Shown here piece by piece: positions 1 to 8,527 of a stretch of 64,000 nucleotides of DNA. The notes beneath the pieces were generated by a model that saw only the letters and a program-made list of their open reading frames with translations, searched no databases and was not told the origin of the DNA. Position 1 is the stretch's first letter. Every line of letters starts with the position of its first letter. The DNA is from Vibrio hepatarius (GTDB lineage: Bacteria > Pseudomonadota > Gammaproteobacteria > Enterobacterales > Vibrionaceae). Location: positions 1 through 64,000 of the forward strand of contig NZ_LHPI01000008.1 in NCBI RefSeq assembly GCF_001274785.1, given 5' to 3'. The translations under genes and the position numbers were made by a program.

Positions 1-19
1 AATCCGTCCCCCTCCACCA
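1..19 (+). tRNA. 3' end of a tRNA gene (probably tRNA-Tyr), cut by the window edge
   Basis: The first 19 bases end in CCCCTCC + A + CCA, that is the 3' half of a 7-bp acceptor stem, a discriminator A and an encoded CCA, preceded by what looks like the 3' side of a T-arm (AATCCGT). The implied 5' acceptor strand GGAGGGG fits tRNA-Tyr of vibrios, but the anticodon lies outside the window, so the identity is inferred. A strong hairpin with a T-run follows 11 bases later, as expected for the end of a tRNA operon. Confidence 0.6.
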
Positions 20-30
20 TACAAAAGAAA

Positions 31-55
31 GCCAGCTCATTGAGCTGGCTTTTTT
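31..55 (+). terminator. Intrinsic terminator of the tRNA unit
   Basis: A near-perfect palindrome (GCCAGCTCA / TGAGCTGGC) is followed directly by six T. It points away from the truncated tRNA and faces the convergent treC gene. Confidence 0.8.
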
Positions 56-112
56 CGTTTCATACCATCGCGACATCTTAACGAGTCTGGAGACATCCTT
101 TTCTCCAGACGC

Positions 113-136
113 AAAAAGGCCCCGACTCCTCGGGGC
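113..136 (-). terminator. Intrinsic terminator of the treBC unit
   Basis: Read on the minus strand, GCCCCGA / TCGGGGC forms a 7-bp GC-rich stem with a 4-base loop and is followed by CTTTTTGC. It lies 28 bases beyond the treC stop codon. Confidence 0.8.
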
Positions 137-164
137 AAAAGAACTAACACAATGATGGGGAATG

Positions 165-1847
165 CTAGTCCTGTAAAAGAATGATGCGAGTCTCATACGG
201 ACGAAGCACCTGATGCTGACTTACGGACTCAGTCAAATCAGCATAATTGCCCAACACATACTTCGCCTTACTCACGTCAAACTCTGACGGCAGTAAGCAT
301 TCTGTCTCTTTTCCATAGTAGTTATTCAAACAAATCAAAACCTGACTCTCACTCTGGCGCTTATAACCAAACACAGAGTTATGCTCTGGATAGAGATCCT
401 GATAATCCCCAGTAGTGATCACTTCGATCTCTTTACGTAACTGAATCAGTCGTTGATAGAAATAGAACACGGAGTTTGGATCGGCCACTGCTTTGTCGGC
501 ATTCACTTGGGGGTAGTTTTCCGCGACTTCTAGCCAAGGTTGAGCTTGGGAGAAACCAGCAAATGCTTCGTTGTTCCACTGCATTGGCGTACGAGAATTA
601 TCACGTGATTTCTGCGCTAGGATCGCAATCATATCTTCATGGCTCACACCTTGTTGATTGACCATGATGTCATACATATTGGTGCTCTCAACATCGCGGT
701 ATTGTTCGATTGACTGATACCCAGGGTTGGTCATGCCGATCTCTTCACCTTGATAGATGTATGGCGTGCCTTGCATCATATGAACCGAAGCCGCCAGCAT
801 TTTCGCGGATTCAACACGATACTGTTTATCGTCGCCTAATCGACTCACGACGCGAGGCTGATCGTGGTTACACCAGAACAGAGCGCCCCAACCTTTGCCA
901 TTCAAACCGGTTTGCCAGTGGTTGAAAATCTGCTTGAGTTGCTGAAAGTCAAACGGCGCTTTGGTCCACTTTTCACCATTCGGGTAATCGACTTTAAGGT
1001 GGTGGAAGTTAAACACCATCGATAACTCTTTGTTATCAAGCGACGAATACTGTTGGCAGTGCTCAAGCGTGGTGGATGACATTTCGCCGACCGTCACGCT
1101 GCCGTACTTCTGAAATACCGCAGAACTGATTTCCTGAAGAAATTCATGCACTCGAGGCCCGTCGGTGTAAAAACGTCGACCATCGCCAATATCATCATTC
1201 GGGAAATCTTGCTGTTTAGAAATCAGGTTAATCACGTCTAAGCGGAAACCATCAACGCCCTTTTCTGCCCAAAAGCTGATTACATCTTTGACTTCTTGGC
1301 GAACTTTCGGGTTTTCCCAGTTCAGGTCTGCCTGCTCTTTCGCAAATAGGTGTAAAAAGTATTGGCCAGTTTGCTGGTCGAGTTCCCAAGCGCTGCCACC
1401 AAATTTGGACTGCCAGTTGTTCGGGATTCCACCGTCTACGGGATCTTTCCAAATGTAGTAGTCGCGGTAAGGGCTGCTTTTATCGCCCAATGCAGACTGG
1501 AACCAGTGGTGCTCTGTCGAAGTATGGTTGACGACGATATCCATAATGATACGGATACCGCGTTGGTGGGCTTGCGCTAACAACTCATCGAAATCGGCCA
1601 TGCTGCCAAACTGAGGGTTAATCGCGTAGTAATCTGAAATATCGTACCCGTTATCAATCATCGGTGACTGATATACTGGGGTTAACCAAATCGCGTCAAT
1701 GCCAAGCAGTTTCAAGTAATCGAGTTTAGAGATAATACCTTTGATATCTCCCGTCCCTTTACTTCCGCTATCACAAAAACTTTTTGGATAAATCTGATAT
1801 ATCGTGGCTGTTTTCCACCAGTTTGCATCATTTTTGATTGTTGTCAT
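165..1847 (-). CDS. treC: Alpha,alpha-phosphotrehalase (trehalose-6-phosphate hydrolase)
   Basis: A cytoplasmic GH13 enzyme that splits trehalose 6-phosphate, the product of the TreB phosphotransferase, into glucose and glucose 6-phosphate. About 560 aa, the usual length. The (beta/alpha)8-barrel signatures are all visible: DIVVNHT near residue 103, GFRLDV with nucleophile Asp204, VGEM with acid/base Glu255 and NHDQPR with Asp329. I start at the ATG at 1847, which gives the family-typical N-terminus MTTIKNDANWW; a GTG four codons upstream is also open. The gene is last in the treB-treC unit, 81 bases after treB, and is followed by a terminator. Function is assigned from family motifs and the tre context; confidence is high. 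Confidence 0.96.
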   Translation of the reverse strand: MTTIKNDANWWKTATIYQIYPKSFCDSGSKGTGDIKGIISKLDYLKLLGIDAIWLTPVYQSPMIDNGYDISDYYAINPQFGSMADFDELLAQAHQRGIRIIMDIVVNHTSTEHHWFQSALGDKSSPYRDYYIWKDPVDGGIPNNWQSKFGGSAWELDQQTGQYFLHLFAKEQADLNWENPKVRQEVKDVISFWAEKGVDGFRLDVINLISKQQDFPNDDIGDGRRFYTDGPRVHEFLQEISSAVFQKYGSVTVGEMSSTTLEHCQQYSSLDNKELSMVFNFHHLKVDYPNGEKWTKAPFDFQQLKQIFNHWQTGLNGKGWGALFWCNHDQPRVVSRLGDDKQYRVESAKMLAASVHMMQGTPYIYQGEEIGMTNPGYQSIEQYRDVESTNMYDIMVNQQGVSHEDMIAILAQKSRDNSRTPMQWNNEAFAGFSQAQPWLEVAENYPQVNADKAVADPNSVFYFYQRLIQLRKEIEVITTGDYQDLYPEHNSVFGYKRQSESQVLICLNNYYGKETECLLPSEFDVSKAKYVLGNYADLTESVSQHQVLRPYETRIILLQD

Positions 1848-1928
1848 TTCGAAACTCACTTACCAAATCGAACGTTGAACAAAGAGGGGCGAAGAAAGTC
1901 GCCCCAAAATTAATTTGCTAGTTAGTTG

Positions 1929-3359
1929 TTATGCGTCAGCAGGTTCTAGCTCACCTTTCATCTCTGCGCGTTTGTAGAAGAACAAGGTCAGTAATGCTGG
2001 AATCAAAATCGCTACCAACATCGCCAGTGCGTAGATTCCCCAGTACTGTGGTTGGATAGACAAGATACCCGGCAGACCACCGACACCGATACCGTTCGCC
2101 ATAACACCCGCGCTACCACAAATCGCCGCTGCAATCGCACTACCAATCATTGCGCTCAACATTGGGAACTTGTATTTCAAGTTGATACCGTACATTGCAG
2201 GCTCAGTAACACCTAAGTAAGCAGAGATTGCCGCAGGTACCGAGATATCGCGCTCACCGTGTTTCTTACTAATTAGAATGATACCGACAACGGCAGACGC
2301 CTGAGCAATATTTGACAGCGCAATCAGCGGCCAAATCGGTGTACCACCCAGCTCTTGCATCAACTGAAGGTCGACGGCGTTAGTGGTGTGGTGAATACCA
2401 GTAATTACTAGCGGTGCGTATAGGAAACCAAAGATAGTTGAACCGATCATCGCAAAGTCACCCGTCATGGCTGCTTTTGCTGCAAATGCCACACCATCAC
2501 CCAACATACGACCAAAAGGACCAATTAATGAGTGCGCCAGAATGACCGATACAATGATGGAGACAAATGGCACAACCACTAGGTAGAGATACGATGGAAC
2601 AATGCGTTTTAGACGAGTTTCAATAAACGCTAACGCAACACCCGCCAACATCGCAGGGATAACCTGAGCTTGATAGCCAACTTTCTCGATAACAAACAGT
2701 CCGAAATCCCACGCTTCAGGCACTTGCTTACCAATCAAGTAAGCGTTCATGAGCTGCGGTGAAACCAAGGTCACACCCAAAGTGATACCAAGAATCGGCG
2801 TACCACCGAGTTTTCTCACGGTCGACCAACATACGCCGACAGGTAGGAAGAAGAAGATCGCTTCACCAATTAGCCACAAGAAGCTGTGTACCGTTGCCCA
2901 AAACTGGCTGATTTGCGTCAAGGTTTGGCCGTCAAACATCTTGATATCGCCAATCACGTTACGGAAGCCAAGGATCAGACCACCAGTGATGATTGCAGGA
3001 AGCAGCGGTACAAAGATTTCGGCAAGATGGGAAATACCGCGCTCCAGGAAGTTCATATTTTGGCGGGCCGCTTGTTTCGCTTCGTCTTTCGAGGCTGACT
3101 TTTGACCAGTCAGTTCGATAAGGATTTTGTAAACTTCATCGACCTCAGTACCGACGACTACCTGAAATTGGCCTGCATTGGTAAAGCAACCTTTAACCAG
3201 CGACAACGCTTCCAGCCCTTTCACGTCGGCTTTATCGGTATCATTTAATACGAAACGTAGGCGAGTCAAACAGTGGGTCACGCTCGCGATATTTTCGCGG
3301 CCTCCTACCAGTTCAATCAGACGCTCAACTTCGTGTTTAGCAATCTTACTCATATCCAT
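1929..3359 (-). CDS. treB: PTS trehalose-specific EIIBC component
   Basis: A membrane permease of the phosphoenolpyruvate:sugar phosphotransferase system that imports trehalose as trehalose 6-phosphate. The N-terminal EIIB domain (residues 1-85) carries the phosphorylated cysteine, Cys30, in SVTHCLTRLRF. The remainder is an EIIC domain of about ten hydrophobic segments. No EIIA domain is fused, as in E. coli TreB, so phosphate must come from a separate EIIA (usually the glucose EIIA). I prefer the ATG at 3359 (476 aa) because AGGGTGG lies just upstream; ATGs at 3353 and 3386 are alternatives. Two TreR-type operators flank its promoter, so induction by trehalose 6-phosphate is expected. Confidence 0.95.
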   Translation of the reverse strand: MDMSKIAKHEVERLIELVGGRENIASVTHCLTRLRFVLNDTDKADVKGLEALSLVKGCFTNAGQFQVVVGTEVDEVYKILIELTGQKSASKDEAKQAARQNMNFLERGISHLAEIFVPLLPAIITGGLILGFRNVIGDIKMFDGQTLTQISQFWATVHSFLWLIGEAIFFFLPVGVCWSTVRKLGGTPILGITLGVTLVSPQLMNAYLIGKQVPEAWDFGLFVIEKVGYQAQVIPAMLAGVALAFIETRLKRIVPSYLYLVVVPFVSIIVSVILAHSLIGPFGRMLGDGVAFAAKAAMTGDFAMIGSTIFGFLYAPLVITGIHHTTNAVDLQLMQELGGTPIWPLIALSNIAQASAVVGIILISKKHGERDISVPAAISAYLGVTEPAMYGINLKYKFPMLSAMIGSAIAAAICGSAGVMANGIGVGGLPGILSIQPQYWGIYALAMLVAILIPALLTLFFYKRAEMKGELEPADA

Positions 3360-3459
3360 GTCCACCCTAGTTGGATTCTCATTCATGTGTATATCAACCC
3401 ACTATTTAGGGAAGATACTGTTAGGCTTTCCAGCCTTAAACTGACTTTATAGTTATTTT

Positions 3460-3471
3460 GGGAATGTTCCC
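3460..3471 (-). promoter_or_regulatory. TreR operator O1 before treB
   Basis: GGGAATGTTCCC is a near-perfect palindrome matching the LacI-family TreR operator core known from E. coli (GGGAAC-GTTCCC type). It lies just downstream of the probable -10, where a bound repressor would block transcription. Confidence 0.8.
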
Positions 3472-3481
3472 AAATGTGGTT

Positions 3482-3487
3482 ATTATA
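3482..3487 (-). promoter_or_regulatory. -10 element of the treB promoter
   Basis: On the minus strand this reads TATAAT, a perfect -10 hexamer between the two TreR operators. The hexamer 17 bases upstream is a poor -35 (TTATTT), which suggests that the promoter needs an activator. This fits the CRP-like site centred about 63 bases before the expected start of transcription. Confidence 0.6.
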
Positions 3488-3514
3488 TTGTCAGATCTAA
3501 TATTAAATAAAAAT

Positions 3515-3526
3515 GGGAACAATCCC
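3515..3526 (-). promoter_or_regulatory. TreR operator O2 before treB
   Basis: GGGAACAATCCC, a second imperfect copy of the operator, lies 55 bp centre-to-centre from O1 (about five helical turns). It sits just upstream of the -35 region, so the pair could support repression by looping or by cooperative binding. Confidence 0.7.
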
Positions 3527-3530
3527 ATAA

Positions 3531-3546
3531 ATTGAATGAGATCACA
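3531..3546 (-). promoter_or_regulatory. CRP-like site of the treB promoter
   Basis: The minus strand carries TGTGA-N6-TCAAT, with one perfect and one degraded CRP half-site. Its centre lies near -63 relative to the start predicted from the TATAAT, the usual class I activator position. Catabolite control of trehalose uptake would be expected; the site itself is a sequence match only. Confidence 0.45.
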
Positions 3547-3650
3547 GTATATTTTTAAACCACTTTAAAAATAGTAGCTTATATCAGTGCGAAAACATCA
3601 CGTTTAGGTAAGCTGTGATCAAGCAGCGAGTTTAGGTTCGAAAAAGCACA

Positions 3651-3683
3651 AGAGCCAACGATAGCGAGTACATCGTTGGCTCT
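3651..3683 (-). terminator. Hairpin after treR, probable weak terminator
   Basis: AGAGCCAACGAT pairs perfectly over 12 bp with ATCGTTGGCTCT around a 9-base loop. The T-run on the minus strand (TTTTT) starts only five bases after the stem, so termination may be partial. Confidence 0.5.
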
Positions 3684-3736
3684 ATATAAGGAGAAAAAGA
3701 GAAAGGTAAGAGCTACGTTACACCCGCAACTATTGC

Positions 3737-4684
3737 TCAGCTCATTACAGGTTCTTGGGTTAAATGATGCAATTCTTGTTCACCATTAATATGAGAGATC
3801 AATAAGTTAGCAGCCATAGCCCCCGCTTGAGAGTAGCCAGGGTCGATACTAAACACTTTAGGAAATAAGAAAGAAAGCAGTTCGTTTCCTCCTACCCCAG
3901 TGACGAGAACATCTTCACGATCCAGTTCTTGCAGACGTTTGATCACCCCGAGCGCTAACGTGTCGCTGGCGCAAACAATAGCTTGCGTCGCTGGCGTCAA
4001 TATATCATCCACCAGCTTATACGCACTTTCGTGAGTCAGTTTACCGGTCTTATATTGAGGTTCTAGAGCGTGCGTTTTGCACCACTCAAGATACGCATTG
4101 AGTCGAATTTTACCGGTCGTCTTATCGGTCGGGTCAACGCCAATAAACGCGATATCATCAATCCCTTGCTCGCGAAGATACTGCAACGCTTTCTCGATAA
4201 CGCCATGGTTATCGTAATTGATTGAAGAAGTTACGTCGGTATCCATAGCGATCACGACACTACGATTTTGCCAGGTCTTAAGTCTATCGATATCAAAATC
4301 GCTAAAACCAAACACCACCACACCATCAACATTGCGTTTGGTTAGTACATCAAGGTGTTCATTGGTTTTGTCACGGTCAAACTGGCTTTCCATGATTACC
4401 ACGTCATAACCGGCTTGATACAGTGCTTGCAACATGCTGCTGACCGCTTTGTTCTCTGAGGGAGAATCAAGACGAGAGATAATGACCCCCACGACCTTTT
4501 GGCTGCCACCACGCATCGCTTGCGCAGACTTAGAAGGCACATAACCAGACTCAGCAATCACTCGCTCAACTTTGGCTCGGGTTTCTGGTTTGACTTTAGG
4601 GTCATTGGTCAGAACTCGAGAGACGGTAGATTTACCCACTCCAGAAAGTTTAGCGATGTCGAGAATGGTGAGTTTCTTATTCAT
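3737..4684 (-). CDS. treR: LacI-family trehalose operon repressor
   Basis: A DNA-binding regulator of about 315 aa. The N-terminal LacI helix-turn-helix is clear (TILDIAKLSGVGKSTVSRVL, residues 5-24), followed by a periplasmic-binding-protein-like effector domain. In the known family, TreR represses treB-treC and is released by trehalose 6-phosphate. Its position directly upstream of treBC on the same strand, and the two GGGAA-type operators in the gap, support that role. It starts with ATG. Confidence 0.92.
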   Translation of the reverse strand: MNKKLTILDIAKLSGVGKSTVSRVLTNDPKVKPETRAKVERVIAESGYVPSKSAQAMRGGSQKVVGVIISRLDSPSENKAVSSMLQALYQAGYDVVIMESQFDRDKTNEHLDVLTKRNVDGVVVFGFSDFDIDRLKTWQNRSVVIAMDTDVTSSINYDNHGVIEKALQYLREQGIDDIAFIGVDPTDKTTGKIRLNAYLEWCKTHALEPQYKTGKLTHESAYKLVDDILTPATQAIVCASDTLALGVIKRLQELDREDVLVTGVGGNELLSFLFPKVFSIDPGYSQAGAMAANLLISHINGEQELHHLTQEPVMS

Positions 4685-4789
4685 AATGGTTTGGTCGGTT
4701 TCAGGGAGTCTGGTGAGCTAAAGACAGCTCAAACATAAAATCTGGTATTTTAGCTCAGACCAACAGCCTGAGCTTTTAGAGGATATACG

Positions 4790-5116
4790 CTAGTTGGTTT
4801 TACAATATTTGTAAATCACTCGCTCGTACTCTAAACGGGCATCGTTGCCTTTTGTGTACAAGGTCAAAGGGTTTTGCGTTTCAGCGCTGCCGTCATCAAG
4901 AATATAACGTGTACCTGATCCTGACGGCACTTGAATCATTGGAAACTCTTGCCCGGATAGACGCAATGTTGCGCGCTCTTGCTCTGGGAAGTAAGCGACT
5001 GCGAAGCTCTTGCCCATTTCACATTGGTACTGCAAAAAGTTCACGTTATCTGAAGAACCAGCACACCCCGCCAGAACTGCGCTCATCATCGTGATTGTTA
5101 GAAATTTCGAATTCAT
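4790..5116 (-). CDS. Small lipoprotein, MliC-like (C-type lysozyme inhibitor family)
   Basis: A protein of about 108 aa. The N-terminus is a lipoprotein signal peptide with the lipobox LAGC, so it should be lipid-anchored in the envelope. The mature part resembles the MliC/PliC fold: an early YQCEMGK, then VPSGSGTRY, then LYTKGNDARLEY and a late Cys that could pair with the first. In characterised MliC proteins the Ser and Lys of the equivalent loops contact the lysozyme active site. I choose the ATG at 5116 because GGAGG lies six bases before it; an upstream start at 5131 has no such site. It follows the gmhB terminator, so it probably has its own promoter. The family assignment is by motif reading only. 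Confidence 0.7.
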   Translation of the reverse strand: MNSKFLTITMMSAVLAGCAGSSDNVNFLQYQCEMGKSFAVAYFPEQERATLRLSGQEFPMIQVPSGSGTRYILDDGSAETQNPLTLYTKGNDARLEYERVIYKYCKTN

Positions 5117-5133
5117 TCTTGCCTCCAACAAAC

Positions 5134-5156
5134 AAAAAGGCCGCAGATGCGACCTT
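5134..5156 (-). terminator. Intrinsic terminator of gmhB
   Basis: On the minus strand a short GC-rich stem (GGTCGCA / TGCGGCC, one G-T pair) is followed by TTTTTG, seven bases after the gmhB stop. It lies just upstream of the lipoprotein gene. Confidence 0.65.
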
Positions 5157-5163
5157 AACTGTA

Positions 5164-5715
5164 TTACTTTGCCAAATACGCTGGCACGTCTTTAATACTA
5201 TCTAGCACTGCTGACGCCAAAGATTCGCCCTGTTCCGTAACCGGTTTACCAGTGCGAACCAGAATGCGCGTTCCAACACCTGCCGCCTGCGCAGCCATCA
5301 TATCTTCGGCTTTATCGCCCACCATCACCGACTTTTCCATATCGATCTTGAGGAACTCACGTGCCGAGTTAAACATCCCCGGTTTCGGCTTACGGCAGTC
5401 ACAATCTTCTTTGTATTTACCTTGGCCGTGCTCTGCATGGTGTGGGCAATAATAGATGCCATCGAATTCAACGCCGTTGTCGACGAAGTTCCAATCCATC
5501 CATTGAGTTAAAGACAAAAAGCGCTCTTCGCTAAACTTACCACGCGCAATACCAGACTGGTTGGTGACCAGTACTAATAAATAGCCCATTTCTTTCAATT
5601 TCTTGGTTGCTTCAAACACGCCATCAATGAATTCGAAGTCATGCTCATCATGCACGTAACCGTGGTCGACGTTAATCACGCCATCACGATCTAAAAAGAC
5701 TGCTGGTTTAGCCAA
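5164..5715 (-). CDS. gmhB: D-glycero-beta-D-manno-heptose 1,7-bisphosphate 7-phosphatase
   Basis: A HAD-superfamily phosphatase of the ADP-heptose pathway for the LPS inner core, acting after GmhA (also in this window) and the HldE kinase. 183 aa. The HAD nucleophile motif DRDGVIN (Asp9, Asp11) is at the N-terminus, VTNQSG follows, and the family-specific zinc loop is present as CPHH...CDCRKPKPG. The start codon appears to be TTG, because no in-frame ATG or GTG precedes the conserved [12 protein letters not shown] start; AGAGAAG upstream can serve as ribosome-binding site. The gene diverges from metNIQ. Confidence 0.95.
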   Translation of the reverse strand: MAKPAVFLDRDGVINVDHGYVHDEHDFEFIDGVFEATKKLKEMGYLLVLVTNQSGIARGKFSEERFLSLTQWMDWNFVDNGVEFDGIYYCPHHAEHGQGKYKEDCDCRKPKPGMFNSAREFLKIDMEKSVMVGDKAEDMMAAQAAGVGTRILVRTGKPVTEQGESLASAVLDSIKDVPAYLAK

Positions 5716-5806
5716 AATTTGCTTCTCTATCTTTTGCTTATACCCAGAATTATTGCACGCTTTATTTCTTTCATCACTATCTAATTACCAAACGGTTGGG
5801 CAAAAA

Positions 5807-5830
5807 ATACGTTTAGACGTCTAGACGTAA
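5807..5830 (+). promoter_or_regulatory. Three tandem MetJ boxes before metN
   Basis: ATACGTTT-AGACGTCT-AGACGTAA are three contiguous 8-bp met boxes; the middle one is the perfect MetJ consensus AGACGTCT. They lie directly upstream of the metNIQ promoter. MetJ with S-adenosylmethionine binds such arrays cooperatively, so repression of methionine import in rich supply is expected. Confidence 0.88.
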
Positions 5831-5839
5831 AAATATCTA

Positions 5840-5868
5840 TTGACACCTATACAACAAACCCATAGCAT
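5840..5868 (+). promoter_or_regulatory. Sigma-70 promoter of metNIQ
   Basis: A perfect -35 TTGACA (5840-5845) is followed after 17 bases by TAGCAT (5863-5868). The MetJ boxes end ten bases before the -35, close enough for repression. Confidence 0.65.
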
Positions 5869-5933
5869 CATCTACATAACAGGATGTAGTTCGAAATTAT
5901 CTACTGCTCCAGAGATTTAAAGTGGGTTTATCG

Positions 5934-6968
5934 ATGATTGAAATTAATCAAGTCAACAAGGTTTTCTATCAGGGCACTAAGCAAATCAACGCTCTGAAAG
6001 ACATTAACCTTCATATTGCTCAAGGCACGATTTTCGGTGTTATTGGCTCATCAGGAGCGGGTAAAAGTACGCTGATACGTTGTGTAAACATGCTGGAAGC
6101 GCCAACAAGCGGCTCTATCATTGTTGATGGTGTTGACCTGACTCAACTATCTAAATCAGAGCTAAGCAAAACACGCCGCAACATCGGCATGATTTTCCAG
6201 CACTTTAATCTGCTTTCATCACGTACCGTGTTTGATAATGTTGCGCTACCGTTGGAACTGGCGGGCGCAGACAAAGCGAAAATCAACGAGAAAGTTACTG
6301 AGTTACTTAAGTTAGTTGGCTTGGCAGATAAACACGAAAGCTACCCATCAAACTTAAGTGGCGGCCAGAAACAGCGTGTTGCGATTGCTCGCGCCCTAGC
6401 TTCAGACCCGAAAGTATTGCTGTGTGATGAAGCGACGAGTGCACTAGACCCAGCGACAACCCAATCAATTTTGGAACTTCTCAAAGAGATCAACCGCAAG
6501 CTCAACATCACCATGCTGCTGATCACGCATGAAATGGACGTTGTGAAGAGCATCTGTCACGAAGTGGCGATCATCGGTGACGGTGAGCTTGTCGAAAAAG
6601 GCACAGTCGGTGAAATTTTCGCTCACCCGAAAACAGAGCTGGCACACCAATTTATTCGTTCGACGCTGGATCTTTCGATTCCTGAAGATTATCAAGCAAG
6701 ATTACAAAGCGAGCGCGTTGAAGGCAGCTACCCACTGGTTCGCCTTGAGTTCACAGGCGCCACTGTCGATGCGCCATTGATGAGCCAAATTACACGTAAA
6801 TTTAACATCGACGTAAGCATTTTGAGTTCTGATCTCGATTACGCTGGCGGTGTGAAGTTCGGCATGATGGTCGCTGAACTGTTTGGTAATGAAGATGATG
6901 ATAATGCAGCGATCGAATTCCTGCGTGACCACAACGTAAAAGTAGAGGTACTTGGTTATGTCCTTTAA
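5934..6968 (+). CDS. metN: Methionine ABC transporter, ATP-binding protein
   Basis: The ATPase of the MetNIQ importer for D- and L-methionine, on the cytoplasmic face of the inner membrane. About 344 aa. Walker [10 protein letters not shown] spans residues 38-46; the signature LSGGQ and Walker B with [11 protein letters not shown] follow, and the C-terminal 80 residues form the NIL domain that mediates inhibition by methionine. I start at the ATG at 5934 (MIEINQVNK); the GTG at 5922 is an in-frame extension without support. It overlaps metI by 11 bases. Confidence 0.96.
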   Translation: MIEINQVNKVFYQGTKQINALKDINLHIAQGTIFGVIGSSGAGKSTLIRCVNMLEAPTSGSIIVDGVDLTQLSKSELSKTRRNIGMIFQHFNLLSSRTVFDNVALPLELAGADKAKINEKVTELLKLVGLADKHESYPSNLSGGQKQRVAIARALASDPKVLLCDEATSALDPATTQSILELLKEINRKLNITMLLITHEMDVVKSICHEVAIIGDGELVEKGTVGEIFAHPKTELAHQFIRSTLDLSIPEDYQARLQSERVEGSYPLVRLEFTGATVDAPLMSQITRKFNIDVSILSSDLDYAGGVKFGMMVAELFGNEDDDNAAIEFLRDHNVKVEVLGYVL

Positions 6969-7635
6969 GACGATTTCAGACTGGCTGAGCCTAAACGGCG
7001 ACCTACTGTTGGGCGCGACTTGGGAAACACTCTACATGGTTGCTGTCGCGGGCATCGTTGGCTTTGCGATTGGTATTCCTCTCGGTGTGGTTTTACACAC
7101 AACCAAGAAAGGCGGATTGCTAGAAAATACGCGTGTAAACAGCGTACTTGGCGCCATCGTCAATATTGGTCGTTCAGTGCCTTTCCTCGTGTTGATGGTG
7201 GCTATCATTCCAGTAACTAAACTGTTGGTCGGTACATTTATCGGCACCACAGCCGCGATTGTTCCGCTGACCATCGGCGCTATTCCATTCGTCGCTCGCC
7301 TGATTGAAGGTGCGTTATTGGAAGTACCATCAGGTCTAGTAGAAGCCGCGCAATCTATGGGAGCAACGCCGCTACAGATCATCAACAAAGTGCTACTACC
7401 GGAAGCGCTACCGACAATCGTTAACTCGGTAACCATTACTCTAGTCACCTTGGTGAGCTACTCAGCAATGGCAGGTACCGTGGGCGGCGGCGGTCTTGGT
7501 GACGTAGCGATCCGCTACGGTTTCCACCGCTACGACGTGGTCATCATGGCCGTGACGGTAGTAATGCTTATCGTGTTGGTACAAATTATTCAGTCTATTG
7601 GCGACGCCGTGGTTCGCCGTGTAGATCACAGATAA
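6958..7635 (+). CDS. metI: Methionine ABC transporter, permease
   Basis: The membrane subunit of MetNIQ, about 225 aa with five or so hydrophobic helices. The EAA-type loop that docks on the ATPase is visible as [20 protein letters not shown]. The ATG at 6958 lies inside the end of metN, so translation is coupled; a TTG two codons upstream is less likely. Confidence 0.96.
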   Translation: MSFKTISDWLSLNGDLLLGATWETLYMVAVAGIVGFAIGIPLGVVLHTTKKGGLLENTRVNSVLGAIVNIGRSVPFLVLMVAIIPVTKLLVGTFIGTTAAIVPLTIGAIPFVARLIEGALLEVPSGLVEAAQSMGATPLQIINKVLLPEALPTIVNSVTITLVTLVSYSAMAGTVGGGGLGDVAIRYGFHRYDVVIMAVTVVMLIVLVQIIQSIGDAVVRRVDHR

Positions 7636-7662
7636 AATTCATTTTATTACAAGGAGATAGTC

Positions 7663-8472
7663 ATGAAATTCAATCTTAAGGGTTTACTAGCCATCGCTGC
7701 TGCAGCCTCTGCACTTATTCTTTCTGGCTGTGGTGAAAAAGAAGCCGATACAAGCAAAATCAAAGTCGGTGTTATGGCTGGTGCTGAAGCACAAGTTGCT
7801 GAAGTTGCAGCTAAAGTAGCAAAAGAAAAATACGGCCTAGACGTTGAATTGGTTACTTTCACTGACTACGTAACACCAAACGCTGCATTGGATGACGGCT
7901 CTATCGACATCAACGCGTTTCAACACAAGCCATACTTAGATCAGCAAGTTGCTGACCGTGGTTACAAGTTGACCATCGCAGGTAACACGTTTGTTTACCC
8001 AATCGCGGGTTACTCAAAGCAAGTTAAGTCCGTTGAAGAAATCAAAGAAGGCGACCGTATCGCGGTACCAAACGATCCAACTAACCTAGGTCGTTCGCTG
8101 CTTCTTCTTGAGCAACAAGGTCTACTAAAACTTCGTGAAGGCGTAGGTCTACTAGCGACTGTACGTGACATCGTTGAAAACCCGAAAAACATCACAATTG
8201 TTGAGCTAGAAGCGGCGCAACTTCCTCGTTCACTAGACGACGTAGCTCTTTCTATCATCAACACGACTTACGCGAGCTCAATCGACCTGACTCCACAGAA
8301 AGACGGTGTATTCGTTGAAGACAAAGAGTCTCCATACGTAAACCTAATCGTGGCACGTGAAGAGAACGTTAACGCTGAAAACGTACAGAACTTTGTTAAG
8401 TCATACCAAACTGACGAAGTGTACACAGCAGCATCTGACATCTTCAAAGGTGGCGTAGTTAAAGGTTGGTAA
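7663..8472 (+). CDS. metQ: Methionine-binding lipoprotein
   Basis: The substrate-binding subunit of the methionine importer, 269 aa. A lipoprotein signal peptide ends in LSGC (Cys23), so the protein is tethered in the periplasm. The NlpA/MetQ fold motifs DYVTPNAALDDGSIDINAFQ and VAVPNDPTNLGRSL-like (here IAVPNDPTNLGRSL) are typical of methionine binders. It follows metI by 27 bases with AAGGAG before the ATG, and ends the operon at a strong terminator. Confidence 0.96.
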   Translation: MKFNLKGLLAIAAAASALILSGCGEKEADTSKIKVGVMAGAEAQVAEVAAKVAKEKYGLDVELVTFTDYVTPNAALDDGSIDINAFQHKPYLDQQVADRGYKLTIAGNTFVYPIAGYSKQVKSVEEIKEGDRIAVPNDPTNLGRSLLLLEQQGLLKLREGVGLLATVRDIVENPKNITIVELEAAQLPRSLDDVALSIINTTYASSIDLTPQKDGVFVEDKESPYVNLIVAREENVNAENVQNFVKSYQTDEVYTAASDIFKGGVVKGW

Positions 8473-8499
8473 TCGCTGACTACTCGCTATAAATGACTA

Positions 8500-8527
8500 G
8501 GCCGACGTGAAAACGTCGGCCTTTTTT
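8500..8527 (+). terminator. Intrinsic terminator of metNIQ
   Basis: GGCCGACGT-GAAA-ACGTCGGCC forms a 9-bp stem with a GNRA-like tetraloop followed by six T. Confidence 0.92.

Larger units (their letters stand above)
3387..3736. other. treR-treB intergenic region
   Basis: This 350-base gap on the coding strand between treR and treB holds, in transcription order, a 12-bp perfect hairpin (3651-3683), a CRP-like site, two TreR operators and the treB promoter. I see no additional coding frame. Confidence 0.7.

Noticed and set aside
4752..4778. AGCTCAG/CTGAGCT hairpin after the MliC-like gene as its terminator
   Set aside because: The pairing is real but no T-run follows on the minus strand; evidence is too weak for a feature.
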